From Leptospira ellisii (lineage in GTDB: Bacteria; Spirochaetota; Leptospiria; Leptospirales; Leptospiraceae), in NCBI RefSeq assembly GCF_002811955.1, contig NZ_NPEF01000001.1, positions 1-35,000 on the forward strand: a stretch of DNA of 35,000 nt, written 5' to 3'. The translations under genes were made by a program, and so were the position numbers. This document shows, piece after piece, positions 10,168 to 18,963 of this stretch; position 1 is the first letter of the stretch, and the number at the start of each line of letters is the position of its first letter. The notes beneath the pieces were generated by a model, which worked only from the letters and a program-made list of their open reading frames with translations, was not told where the DNA came from and made no database searches.

Positions 10168-10896
10168 ATGTCCGATTTTTCCTATTCCTTTCCCGTCGTA
10201 ATGAACGAGGCCAAAGACGTCCTTTTAAAACCGAAGACGTTTTTCTCATCTCTTTCTAAAACGAAACTACCTCTGATCCAATTGTATTACAGAGCGGTTA
10301 CATATCTGGCTCTGCTGTATCTTTCCGCCGTCGCCGGAATGACGATTTTCTCGCCCCGTAGCGATTTTTCCGCCCCGCCCGCTCCGTTTCTATTTTTCGA
10401 AATGCCGGTCGCGTATTTCCTTTCCAGCTTCATCGTGTTTCCCGCGATCGGAATCGTTTATATGCTTTTTTCCTGGGTTTGCGGAGGGAATACGAATTGG
10501 AATCGTAACTTTCGGGTCGCCACCGCGACCATGGGGATTCTTTGGATCGTCGTGATTCTACAGAGTTTCGGCGGATTGATCCACTTTTATATCGGACTGG
10601 GTTTGGCCGTACTTTTCACAGCGTATTTTCCGTACGTGTTCTTTCTGGCGTTGACCTCCTATCTGGAAGCTCCGTTTAAAAGGACCGCGATCCTACTCTC
10701 CATCTTCACCTTATTCCTGTTATACGCACAATACGCCCGTTTGTCGACGTTCCTAAACGACTATAAGCTGATGGAGACGACGGATTCGCATATACCCTTA
10801 TCCAGAGAGGAAGAGGAAAAAGGGGAGAAGGACGCCGCGGAAATCATCCGGAAGGCGATGGAAAAGGCGAAATCGGAAGGACATCAAACGGAATAA
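10168..10896 (+). CDS. Yip1-like multi-pass membrane protein
   Basis: A 242-residue protein. After the N-terminal stretch VLLKPKTFFSSL, typical of bacterial Yip1-domain proteins, come about five membrane helices and a charged C-terminal tail rich in Glu/Lys (about residues 212-242) that is probably a cytosolic helix. The function of bacterial Yip1-domain proteins is mostly unknown. The ribosome binding site is weak. The following thioesterase gene begins 11 bases after its stop, so the two are probably co-transcribed. Confidence 0.75.
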   Translation: MSDFSYSFPVVMNEAKDVLLKPKTFFSSLSKTKLPLIQLYYRAVTYLALLYLSAVAGMTIFSPRSDFSAPPAPFLFFEMPVAYFLSSFIVFPAIGIVYMLFSWVCGGNTNWNRNFRVATATMGILWIVVILQSFGGLIHFYIGLGLAVLFTAYFPYVFFLALTSYLEAPFKRTAILLSIFTLFLLYAQYARLSTFLNDYKLMETTDSHIPLSREEEEKGEKDAAEIIRKAMEKAKSEGHQTE

Positions 10897-10907
10897 GAGG
10901 AATCGAT

Positions 10908-11339
10908 ATGGCCAGAATCCAACTGGAACTCCCCCAAAAATTCGTATGGTCCGTGGACTTGGACGTACGGATCTACGACGTCAATTTCGCGGATCACCTG
11001 GCGCACGACCGCGTGATCTCTTTGCTTCACGAAGCGAGGGCGCGATTTTTTCTGGAACACAATTATTCCGAACTGAACGTGGACGGCCTCGGAATCATCA
11101 TGACGGACATCGCGGTCGTTTATAAGGCGGAGGCTTTTTTCCGCGATAAGATCCGTGTCGAAATCACCGCGGGGGATTTCAACTCCAGAGGTTGCGACGT
11201 CTATTACAGAATGTCCCACGCGGACGGACCCGCCAACGGGAAAACGATCTGCGAAGCGAAGACAGGAATCGTGTTTATGGACTACAAAACGAGAACGCTC
11301 GGAAATCTTCCCGAGGGTTTTCGAAAAATCTTTCCGTAG
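10908..11339 (+). CDS. Acyl-CoA thioesterase, hot-dog fold (4HBT family)
   Basis: A 143-residue single hot-dog domain. DVNFADHLAH (24-33) matches the D-x-N-x-H/D-x-N catalytic region of 4-hydroxybenzoyl-CoA thioesterase-like enzymes, although the usual N-x-x-H-N-x-x-Y pattern is loose. The long helix DRVISLLHEARARFFLEH follows as expected. It probably hydrolyses a medium or long acyl-CoA in the cytosol; the substrate is unknown. It lies 11 bases behind the Yip1-like gene with GAGGA close to the ATG, and is convergent with the beta-barrel gene to its right. Confidence 0.8.
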   Translation: MARIQLELPQKFVWSVDLDVRIYDVNFADHLAHDRVISLLHEARARFFLEHNYSELNVDGLGIIMTDIAVVYKAEAFFRDKIRVEITAGDFNSRGCDVYYRMSHADGPANGKTICEAKTGIVFMDYKTRTLGNLPEGFRKIFP

Positions 11340-11367
11340 GCGGGCCGCCTAACGCATCTTAGATGCG
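11338..11367. terminator. Back-to-back hairpins between convergent genes
   Basis: Two perfect inverted repeats lie in the 19-base gap and the end of the leftward gene: AGGCGG-g-CCGCCT (11338-11350) and CGCATC-tta-GATGCG (11353-11367). The second is centred on the stop codon of the leftward beta-barrel gene. Neither has a T-tract, so they are not classical intrinsic terminators, but they could stop or stabilise both convergent transcripts. Confidence 0.45.
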
Positions 11368-12300
11368 GATCCCGAACGATATCTGAACGCAGGGTTCGGT
11401 GAACCGATACGTCGTATCGGGATTCGATAAAAAGGTGTTTCTGTATTGGAACGTCAAGTCTGCGAAGACGGAACTTCCGCTCCAGCGGATTCCGGAACCG
11501 AAAAGCAGCGAACCTTGCAGGAACTGGTTCGTATACATTCCGCTCCGATAACTTCTTCCCAAACCGAACGCAAACTGCAAAAACCAGGAAAAGTGCGGCG
11601 TTTCCAACAGATAATATTTCATTCCGGGCAAAAAAGAAACCGCGTCGATCCGGAACGAATTTCGCGTGCGAAGCGGTTCGTAGGCCTCCTCCGAAAACGA
11701 GGACAAACCTATTAGAAGATTTGAAGATTCATTTTTTTGAATATTATCGCCGGACAAAGCCCAAAGAAAAGCCGGGTTCGAAAGAAGATTCGAATCGCTT
11801 CTAAAACCGAAGCTGGAATGTTCGAAACCGAGAGTGATTCCGTATTTTCCTTCGAATCTCGTCTCGATTTGGAACAACACGGATTTTACCTGAACCGAAA
11901 AACTGCCGATCCGATCCGGTTCTCCGGCCTCGGTTCCCCAATAGGAAATCCCCGAAGCGTAGGAAATCCTACTCGAATCGCCTGAATCGGATCGTTTAGA
12001 ATCGTCGTCCTTCTTCCGTCCGGAGTTTTTTTCCGAAGGCCGGGAAGATTCCGTTTCTTCGGCTTCTCCGGAAGGTTTCACTTCCGCCATCACGATCTTT
12101 TTGACGAGTTTAGTTTCAATTTTTCTAATATTCCCGGACTCGCCCTCCACGATCAATTGTTCTCCGCCCATCTTCGTCCTAACGTTTCGAAGTACGCTCC
12201 CGTCCTTAAGAAGAATCGTATCCGCTGAAAGAAAAAACGGATTCAACAACAGCATCGACGTGAAAATCAAACGGAATAGAATCCCTTTTTTATACGGCAT
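11359..12300 (-). CDS. Putative outer-membrane beta-barrel protein with N-terminal SH3-like segment
   Basis: A 313-residue exported protein. A signal peptide ends at about residue 26 (PFFLSA-DT). It is followed by a short repeat-like beta segment (TILLKDGSVLRNV... EGESGNIRKIETKLVKKIV) seen in several leptospiral envelope proteins, then a Ser/Lys/Asp/Glu-rich linker (about 77-115). The C-terminal ~200 residues show alternating aromatic/polar strands typical of an outer-membrane barrel, ending in a hydrophobic strand (VQISFGIRI). It lies 51 bases downstream of the aldehyde dehydrogenase on the same strand. Function unknown. Confidence 0.7.
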   Translation of the reverse strand: MPYKKGILFRLIFTSMLLLNPFFLSADTILLKDGSVLRNVRTKMGGEQLIVEGESGNIRKIETKLVKKIVMAEVKPSGEAEETESSRPSEKNSGRKKDDDSKRSDSGDSSRISYASGISYWGTEAGEPDRIGSFSVQVKSVLFQIETRFEGKYGITLGFEHSSFGFRSDSNLLSNPAFLWALSGDNIQKNESSNLLIGLSSFSEEAYEPLRTRNSFRIDAVSFLPGMKYYLLETPHFSWFLQFAFGLGRSYRSGMYTNQFLQGSLLFGSGIRWSGSSVFADLTFQYRNTFLSNPDTTYRFTEPCVQISFGIRI

Positions 12301-12351
12301 AGATCGACGTTATCTTTTCCGTTTGAACGCGGATTGGATTCCCTTACGAGA

Positions 12352-13974
12352 TCAAACCTTCCAAGAGGTGAACATCCTTCCGATCATAAAAACGGTGAGT
12401 TTAGTTCCGTTGACGATCCAGGAAAACGGATTTTTGGTAAAGTTAAACCGCATCGCCGCAAGAATCGCCTCATAGGAGGTTTTGTCGAACGGATACCACC
12501 AGATATTCCGTTTGGACGGAATGATGTCCCAGTTCACGAGTTTGGGCTGGGTCATCTCGTCGAAGCCGAGCGAGGAATGAGTCCGCCCCAGACCCGATTC
12601 CTTCCAACCGCCCCAGGGAGTTTCCAATTGACCGTGCGTATATAAATGATCGTTGACCGTGGTCGCTCCGGATTCCAATTTGCGCGCGATTTTTTTACCC
12701 AAAGAGACGTTACGCGTCCGTACCGAGGAGGTCAAAGCCATTGTGGAATCGTTGGCCAGTTCGATCGCTTCTTCGACGGTTTTGAATTTCATCACGGGAA
12801 TCACGGGACCGAAATTCTCCTCCCTCATCAATTCCATCCGATGATTTACGTCCACGATCAGGGTCGCGGGGTAAAAATATCCTTTGGTGTTTTCCGCAGC
12901 CTTGGACTGAGCGAGGATTTTGGCGCCGTTTTTAACAGCGTCGTCCACTTGACGTTTGACAGTGTTCAGCTGTTCCTCGGTCGTCATAGCACCCATATCG
13001 ACGTCGAAATTCCGATCCGCCCCGTGCCGCATCGCCTTCGTTTTTGCCGAGAGTAAGTTTATAAATTTATCATATACTTTTTCCTGCACATACACCCGCT
13101 CCACTCCTCCGCAGGATTGTCCGGCGTTTTGATATCCGGCCCAGGCGGCTCCGTTTGCGGCGCGTTCCAGATCGGCGTCCTCCAAAACGATCATGGGATC
13201 CTTTCCTCCGAGTTCCAAAGACAAAGGCGTGAGGGTCTGCGTGGCCGCGGTCATCAGGGTCTTTCCCGTGGCGACGGATCCGGTAAAAAATATTTTATCG
13301 ATCTTATTTTCGAAAAAGGTTTTGGAAACGGCGCCGCCGCTTCCAACGATATGATGGAATAAACCTTCGGGAAGTTCTCCGGCGGCGACGATTTTTTCGA
13401 TCGCCTGTCCCACCAAAATCGTCGCCTGCGCCACCTTCAGAAGGATCGCGTTTCCGGCCATCAATCCCATGGCGATTTCCCCAAAGGGAATCGACAGAGG
13501 ATAATTCCAAGGACTGATGATTCCCACCACTCCGAGGGGAACGCGGTGCAATTCGTTCCTTTTATTAAAGAATAAGAACGTGGACATCGGAAGTTTTTTG
13601 GGACCGAGATGATGTTTCGCATTCTTCGCATACCAATCCGCGGCAAGAGCGGCCGGAAGAACCTCCGTCGCAAGCGCATCCATTCTGGTTTTACCGTTGT
13701 CCTTGCTGACGATTTCGGCCAGTTCCTCCGCGTGATCCACGATATAATCCCGCATTTTCAGAATATGTTTTTTTCGGACGGAGCATTTCGTTCGTGCCCA
13801 AACCTTTTGCGCATCCCTCGCTTTTTGAAAAACCGTAGGAATCGTATCCAGATTCGTATTCGGAACTTTTCCGATTTCCTCCAGAGTCGCCGGATTTTGG
13901 GCGGTTTGGTATCCGTGAGCGGCGTGATTTCCGTTCGATTTTATGTTTGATTGCGTCGAAGTTCCGACAGACAT
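12352..13974 (-). CDS. Aldehyde dehydrogenase with hydrophobic C-terminal extension
   Basis: A 540-residue NAD(P)-dependent aldehyde dehydrogenase. SPWNYP (154-159, Asn157), the Rossmann loop FTGSVATGK (230-238), the general base Glu254 in LELGGK and the nucleophile Cys288 in GQSCGG are intact. About 40 residues beyond the usual end include a hydrophobic stretch (WIVNGTKLTVFMIGRMF). This recalls the membrane-anchoring tails of fatty aldehyde dehydrogenases, so a long-chain aldehyde substrate at the membrane is plausible but inferred. The ATG has AAAGGGAG eight bases upstream, and a promoter candidate lies at 14040-14069. Confidence 0.9.
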   Translation of the reverse strand: MSVGTSTQSNIKSNGNHAAHGYQTAQNPATLEEIGKVPNTNLDTIPTVFQKARDAQKVWARTKCSVRKKHILKMRDYIVDHAEELAEIVSKDNGKTRMDALATEVLPAALAADWYAKNAKHHLGPKKLPMSTFLFFNKRNELHRVPLGVVGIISPWNYPLSIPFGEIAMGLMAGNAILLKVAQATILVGQAIEKIVAAGELPEGLFHHIVGSGGAVSKTFFENKIDKIFFTGSVATGKTLMTAATQTLTPLSLELGGKDPMIVLEDADLERAANGAAWAGYQNAGQSCGGVERVYVQEKVYDKFINLLSAKTKAMRHGADRNFDVDMGAMTTEEQLNTVKRQVDDAVKNGAKILAQSKAAENTKGYFYPATLIVDVNHRMELMREENFGPVIPVMKFKTVEEAIELANDSTMALTSSVRTRNVSLGKKIARKLESGATTVNDHLYTHGQLETPWGGWKESGLGRTHSSLGFDEMTQPKLVNWDIIPSKRNIWWYPFDKTSYEAILAAMRFNFTKNPFSWIVNGTKLTVFMIGRMFTSWKV

Positions 13975-14039
13975 AGAAAATTCTCCCTTTCCATCCGAGC
14001 GGCCTCTTTGTACGGCCGTAACGTTCGTTCGATCCGTCT

Positions 14040-14069
14040 ATAGTACAGGTAGAATGGTTTTTATAACAA
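14040..14069 (-). promoter_or_regulatory. Promoter candidate for the aldehyde dehydrogenase gene
   Basis: On the minus strand TTGTTA (14069-14064) and TACTAT (14045-14040) are separated by 18 bases. Transcription would begin near 14033, giving a ~60-base untranslated leader that contains a CGGCC/GGCCG hairpin. Position and direction suit the aldehyde dehydrogenase gene. Confidence 0.4.
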
Positions 14070-14085
14070 GCGTTTTTGCAACCGG

Positions 14086-14104
14086 TCCCGGGGGCCGCCC
14101 GGGA
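14086..14104. repeat. GC-rich perfect inverted repeat in divergent promoter region
   Basis: TCCCGGG-ggccg-CCCGGGA, 7-base arms with a 5-base loop, in the gap between the divergent aldehyde dehydrogenase and 117-residue genes. A second inverted repeat, AACTG-acaga-CAGTT (14135-14149), lies 18 bases ahead of the rightward start codon. The first could be a hairpin or a regulator site; the CCCGGGA half recurs around the PstS-like gene. Confidence 0.5.
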
Positions 14105-14153
14105 ATCTCCTATACAGGAAAAGCCCCCGTAAAAAACTGACAGACAGTTGTAT

Positions 14154-14521
<368 letters not shown>

Positions 14522-15064
14522 TCCCGGCTTTTTCTTTTATCCTTTTTTACGCGCTCATCTCGCACCGCTTCTTCCCGTCATTATCCTTCCCCCACTTACC
14601 GATCGTTCGTATTTTTCAGATCCGCTCTCGCATCCTTTCTTTTTCGATTTGGACGCATTGGCATTCTTGCACGCCGTGCGATTTTTTCCGAATCCGGAAC
14701 AACATTCGCTTTTTTGCGTGAGTTCCCGCACAATTTGTAGGAACAATCATAGCTAGAAACAAAACGGGATGAGAATTTTTCTTAACGACCACGATCGAAA
14801 GCGATCTAAAACTGCAATCCGTCTTTTCGTATGAGTTCCCACACGCCGTCATTCCTTTCGAACGATCGCGACAAAACGGGAATTCAAATAATGCTTGATC
14901 TATCTCTCAGATAGTATCTAACAGATATATTAAAGACGATCGGAAAACCGTTCGTATATCCTATCCCCGGATTCTGAATTCGATGACCCACCCTCGCAAA
15001 ACGAAACGATTCTCTTTGAAACGAACTGCCGCAGCACATTTTCGATTCGGAGAGAATTCCTGAA
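14522..15064. repeat. Gene-free stretch with degenerate ~112-base duplication
   Basis: No gene is called in these 543 bases. Short matches recur at a constant offset: TGAGTTCCC at 14719-14727 and 14832-14840 (offset 113), and ACAAAACGGGA at 14759-14769 and 14871-14881 (offset 112), with looser similarity between them. This suggests an old tandem duplication of an intergenic element. The GGGAACTC-type core resembles short palindrome-bearing repeats common between leptospiral genes (recalled, not checked). Small open frames here (14490-14756 plus strand, 14616-14852 minus strand) have poor composition and are not called. The right end carries the PadR operators. Confidence 0.45.
14900..14927. 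promoter_or_regulatory. Tandem inverted-repeat operators before the PadR gene
   Basis: Two neighbouring palindromes share the half-site TATCT: CTATCT-ctc-AGATAG (14900-14914) and TATCT-aac-AGATA (14915-14927). Their centres are 14 bases apart. The sites lie 138 bases upstream of a PadR-family regulator gene with no other gene start near, so autoregulation is the simplest reading. PadR proteins bind as dimers to short inverted repeats. Confidence 0.55.
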
Positions 15065-15616
15065 ATGGCGAGACTAAACAAGACACGTTATGCGCTCTTG
15101 GGAATTCTCGCAAACCGTTCCATGAACGCCTATGAAATCAAAAAGAACATAGAACAAAGTATCGGTTTTTTCTGGCAGGAAAGTTTCGGCCAGATATATC
15201 CCATCCTGAAACAACTCGAAAAAGAGGAATGTCTCAAGTCTTATAAAGCCCAAAAAGGCTCCGGGGCCGAAACCACGGTTTATAAGATCACACCCAAAGG
15301 AAAAAAAGAACTTAAGGACTGGCTGGAACGGCCCGTTGAAAAGACCCCGTATCGAAACGAACTTCTTCTTAAATTGTTCTTCGGGAATCACGTTTCCAAA
15401 GAAGTTCTGATCCGTCATTTGCAGAATACGAAAGAGGAAGTGATCCGACTGACGGAAATCTATGAAAGCATCCGTAAAGTCGTGGGAACCTCCGAAATTC
15501 CTGAAATCAATCGGACACTCGGACTGGTAACTTTGGATTTCGGAATCACTTCCGTAAAAAATTTCCTGGTGTGGACCGAAGAATCCCAGGATAAGATAAA
15601 AAAATCCGATTTTTGA
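15065..15616 (+). CDS. PadR-family transcriptional regulator
   Basis: A 183-residue repressor-type protein. The N-terminal winged helix (residues 1-85) has the PadR pattern: YALLGILANRSMNAYEIKKNI, then GQIYPILKQLEKEE for the recognition helix, and TVYKITPKGKKELKDWL for the wing and following helix. The C-terminal half (about 90-180) is the PadR-type (Vir_act_alpha_C) dimerisation helix pair. PadR proteins sense small aromatic or lipophilic molecules or stress; the ligand here is unknown. Upstream tandem palindromes (14900-14927) are probably its operators. The histidine kinase gene follows 80 bases downstream in the same direction. Confidence 0.9.
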   Translation: MARLNKTRYALLGILANRSMNAYEIKKNIEQSIGFFWQESFGQIYPILKQLEKEECLKSYKAQKGSGAETTVYKITPKGKKELKDWLERPVEKTPYRNELLLKLFFGNHVSKEVLIRHLQNTKEEVIRLTEIYESIRKVVGTSEIPEINRTLGLVTLDFGITSVKNFLVWTEESQDKIKKSDF

Positions 15617-15696
15617 TTTCGTATTATTTTTCTTCTTTCCGGTTTCCGAAACGCGTCGTATTCTAACCTCTATTTCGAAAATCCAGAACGAAAAAG

Positions 15697-18246
15697 ATGA
15701 ATCTTCCCCCACTACGTCAATCCATGGATCTTACCTGGTCTCCGTTCGCGTTTTATTCCGGCTTCGCGTTCGTAATCTTCGTCATCAACCTCTATATCAC
15801 CTATAAAAATCTGAGGGTTCAGGGAAGCCGCGAATTCCTTTTCGTGATCTGCGGTTTCGCCTTTTATTCTTTCGGAAGTTTTTTCGAAATCCTATCGAGA
15901 AACGAAAGCTGGATCGTGTTCTGGGACGACTTCCAATTCATAGGAAACGACATCATCGTGGTAGGCATCTCCTTCTTCATTCCGCGCATAACTTCTCTTA
16001 CGTTCGTGCATCGCTTTCCGCTTTCCGTTCTGCTCGTATCTTTTCCGGTACTCAACGAGATGCTGATTTGGTCGGGAATTCATCCGGAATGGATCCGCGC
16101 CAACATACGCTTCTCCTCCGAAACTCCCTGGAAGGCTTTGATCTACGACTACGGTCCTTGGATGAGAATCTTCGTAACGTACTACCTTTCCGCGCAGACG
16201 CTCATCGCGATCATTCTGATCTGGAAATTCGTCACGCTCAAAGGTTTCAGAAAAGCGCAGATGTTTCTGGTCCTCCTAGGAATCCTATTCCCTTTCATCG
16301 GAGGTTTGATGACCGTAGCGGGCCTTTTCCCGTTCATCAATCCCCATTTGGACGTCTTTCCGATCACGGGCTCCGTAACCGCGCTCGTCTGGGTATACGG
16401 ACTTTTTTATTTCAGAATGATGGATCTGATTCCGGTGGCGCGGGACAAGGTTTTCAATCTGATTCAGGACGGAATTGTAATATTAGATAAAAATAATATA
16501 ATTTTGGACTACAACGAGGCGGCCTTTTCCGTTTTTTTGAACCGATTGGATTCTCCCGGGATCTCGTTGCGGGACGTCTACCCGGACCTGGAATATCTGA
16601 TCGAAAAATTCAAACGGAACGAAACGGATTCCATACCGGATCTGAGGCTTTTTATCGGAGGGGAACTACGGTATTATGAAGTGATTCTCCGTAATTTCGC
16701 GGGCCAGTTGGAGCGGAGCGATTTCTGGATTCTCTCCCTAAGAAACATCACCGAAAGAAAGTTAGGCGAAGAACGGGCCATCGAGGAGAAGAACTTTCTG
16801 AATATGATCCTCGATTCCACGAGAGTACTGTTCGTGGCGTTGGATCGGGAAGGAAGGATTCTTCGTTTCAACAAAGCGTGCGAAAACGCGTTCGGTTATC
16901 GGTCCGACGAGGTGAAGGGGCATCCTTTCTGGGAAATCTTCGCGGAATCCCATAAGAAGGACCGAATCCGCAAGGTGTATCTGCGGATGGTCCGCGGAAA
17001 ATTCCTTCCCAAAACCCAGGAACATTGGATCGGCAAATACAGGGAACGCAAACTGATCCAGTGGGAAAACCGGGAAATCAAGGACCGCAACGGAAGAACC
17101 AACTTCATCATTTCCGCAGGTGCGGATCTGACGGACGTCCACAAAGCGGAGAACGAAATCGCGAATCTGAAATCCGCCAACGAGGAGATCACCCAAAAAA
17201 ACCGTCAGATCGAAGACCAGAAAAAGGAACTGGAACAAACGATCGAAACGCTCAAAAAAACGCAGGCTCAGCTCGTGCAGGCCGCGAAACTGGCCGATCT
17301 CGGCCAGCTCGTTTCCGGAATCGCGCACGAAATCAACAATCCGTTAGGCGCCATTCAAGCGTCGAATCAGAACATCCAACACTATACAAGATCCTTCCGC
17401 GAAAAATCGAAAAACTACTTCGAATTGTTAAACGAACTTCCGCGGAATATACGGAATCAGATCGCAGTCTTGATCGAAAATTCCGCGGACCATTCGGATC
17501 TGGTTCTAGGTCTGGAGCGCAGAAAACGGATGAAGGAAGTGCGCGTACGCTTGGAAACATTAGGAATCCCTAATCCTCCCAACGAGATGTGCGAGTTCGC
17601 GGTGGAATGCGGGATTTTCGGGAAAGAGGAACTTTTCGCCGATCTTCTAAAACACGAAAAGGCCCTTCCGATCTTGGAGATGATCACCGATCTTCTGGGT
17701 CCGGAACGGAATTCGAAAACGATCCAAACCGCGGTGGAGCGCTCCTCGAAAATCCTCTACGCGCTCAAAAGTCTGGCGCATTTCGAAAGCAACAGCGTTC
17801 TCGAGGAATCGGAATTGAAGGAGAACGTAGAAATCGTCCTCGCCTTATATCAAAACTTATTCCGGCACGGAGTGGAACTTTCCGTCCATTTCGACGAGAT
17901 TCCGCGGATCCCGATCTATCGGGACGATCTTCTCCATCTTTGGACGAACCTGATCATGAACGCCGTGCAGGCCATGAACTATTCCGGGAAATTAACGATC
18001 ACCGGAAAAAGGGAAAACGGATTCGCGGTCGTGGAAGTGCGGGACTCCGGCCCGGGGATTCCGGAATCGTTGCGCGAAAAAATTTTCGATCCGTTTTTCA
18101 CGACCAAACCTCCGGGAGAAGGAAGCGGATTGGGATTGGACATCTGTCAAAAAATCGTCCAAAAACATAAGGGGCGGATTTCGTACAGTTCCAAACCGGG
18201 CGACACGGTCTTTAAGATAGAACTCCCCTTAAATCAAAAAAATTAA
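15697..18246 (+). CDS. Seven-TM, PAS-containing sensor histidine kinase
   Basis: An 849-residue membrane kinase. Residues about 15-240 hold seven hydrophobic segments in the pattern of the 7TM histidine-kinase N-terminal domain. A PAS domain at about 250-355 and a second at about 362-480 follow, then a coiled coil (about 480-530). The H-box is [11 protein letters not shown] with phospho-acceptor His544. The ATPase has N755 in [16 protein letters not shown] from 783, and GSGLGLDI near 810. The distance from His544 to Asn755 (211 residues) is about 100 more than usual: an Arg/Glu-rich insertion (about 565-665) splits the dimerisation helices. No response regulator is adjacent, so its partner lies elsewhere. 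The PadR gene is upstream, same strand. Confidence 0.9.
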   Translation: MNLPPLRQSMDLTWSPFAFYSGFAFVIFVINLYITYKNLRVQGSREFLFVICGFAFYSFGSFFEILSRNESWIVFWDDFQFIGNDIIVVGISFFIPRITSLTFVHRFPLSVLLVSFPVLNEMLIWSGIHPEWIRANIRFSSETPWKALIYDYGPWMRIFVTYYLSAQTLIAIILIWKFVTLKGFRKAQMFLVLLGILFPFIGGLMTVAGLFPFINPHLDVFPITGSVTALVWVYGLFYFRMMDLIPVARDKVFNLIQDGIVILDKNNIILDYNEAAFSVFLNRLDSPGISLRDVYPDLEYLIEKFKRNETDSIPDLRLFIGGELRYYEVILRNFAGQLERSDFWILSLRNITERKLGEERAIEEKNFLNMILDSTRVLFVALDREGRILRFNKACENAFGYRSDEVKGHPFWEIFAESHKKDRIRKVYLRMVRGKFLPKTQEHWIGKYRERKLIQWENREIKDRNGRTNFIISAGADLTDVHKAENEIANLKSANEEITQKNRQIEDQKKELEQTIETLKKTQAQLVQAAKLADLGQLVSGIAHEINNPLGAIQASNQNIQHYTRSFREKSKNYFELLNELPRNIRNQIAVLIENSADHSDLVLGLERRKRMKEVRVRLETLGIPNPPNEMCEFAVECGIFGKEELFADLLKHEKALPILEMITDLLGPERNSKTIQTAVERSSKILYALKSLAHFESNSVLEESELKENVEIVLALYQNLFRHGVELSVHFDEIPRIPIYRDDLLHLWTNLIMNAVQAMNYSGKLTITGKRENGFAVVEVRDSGPGIPESLREKIFDPFFTTKPPGEGSGLGLDICQKIVQKHKGRISYSSKPGDTVFKIELPLNQKN

Positions 18247-18255
18247 ATTATAATT

Positions 18256-18954
18256 TTATAATATACCTTTTCTAGGCAGAAGACGGATCTCGTCGGGATA
18301 AACGGCGTCCGGAAGCGTGGACAACGTGGCCAGCCATCTGCCGAAATCGTCCACGGGAATCATATCGTCCTGGTCGAAACCCTCCCTTCCCTTCCAGATA
18401 TCCGTGTAAACCGCCCCCGGATAAACGGTGATCACCCGGATTCCGTCGGATTTCAATTCCTCGCGAAGAGCCTTGGCGAAACCGGCGATCGCGTGTCTGC
18501 TCGCGCAGTATGCGGTGGATTCTGGAAATCCCTGATAACCCGCGGTAGAGGAAAGATAACACAAAAACGAACCCGGACGCAACGTCGGAAGGAGTTCCTT
18601 CGTAAGTAAGAAGAGGGAGTTGAGGTTGAGTACGAAGTGCGCGTTCCATTCCTCAAGCGCGATTTTTTCCACCGGCTTGAACAATCCGCTTCCGAACGTA
18701 AAATAAACCCCTGCCAAGGAAGAACACTGAATCTTCAACGAAGATACGAATTCCGTAACTTCGCTGGGACGGGCCAGATTACACCGGAAATTCCTGCCGA
18801 ATTCGAACGTTTCCCCCGGTTTCCATTCGACTCCGGTCCTTGAGATTCCGACGGCGGGCTTGTTTAGTAAATTCAAATTTTCTAATACGGATTTTCCGAT
18901 TCCGGAACCGGCTCCGGCGACTAAGATGGGTCGGTTTTCCGAAGTCGAATCCAC
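18256..18954 (-). CDS. Short-chain dehydrogenase/reductase with YxxxR active site
   Basis: A 232-residue SDR with the NAD(P)-binding loop GAGSGIG (14-20) and the catalytic block LSSTAGY...YCASRHA. Ser136 and Tyr149 fit, but the Lys of Y-x-x-x-K is Arg153 (codon AGA read directly). This could be a tolerated variant or an enzyme with lowered or changed activity. The C-terminal half is intact (VYPGAVYTDIW). It is the last gene of the efp-mtnD-mtnB unit, nine bases behind mtnB, so a role in or near methionine salvage is possible but inferred. It is convergent with the histidine kinase. Confidence 0.85.
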   Translation of the reverse strand: MDSTSENRPILVAGAGSGIGKSVLENLNLLNKPAVGISRTGVEWKPGETFEFGRNFRCNLARPSEVTEFVSSLKIQCSSLAGVYFTFGSGLFKPVEKIALEEWNAHFVLNLNSLFLLTKELLPTLRPGSFLCYLSSTAGYQGFPESTAYCASRHAIAGFAKALREELKSDGIRVITVYPGAVYTDIWKGREGFDQDDMIPVDDFGRWLATLSTLPDAVYPDEIRLLPRKGIL

Positions 18955-18963
18955 GGCGTTTTC

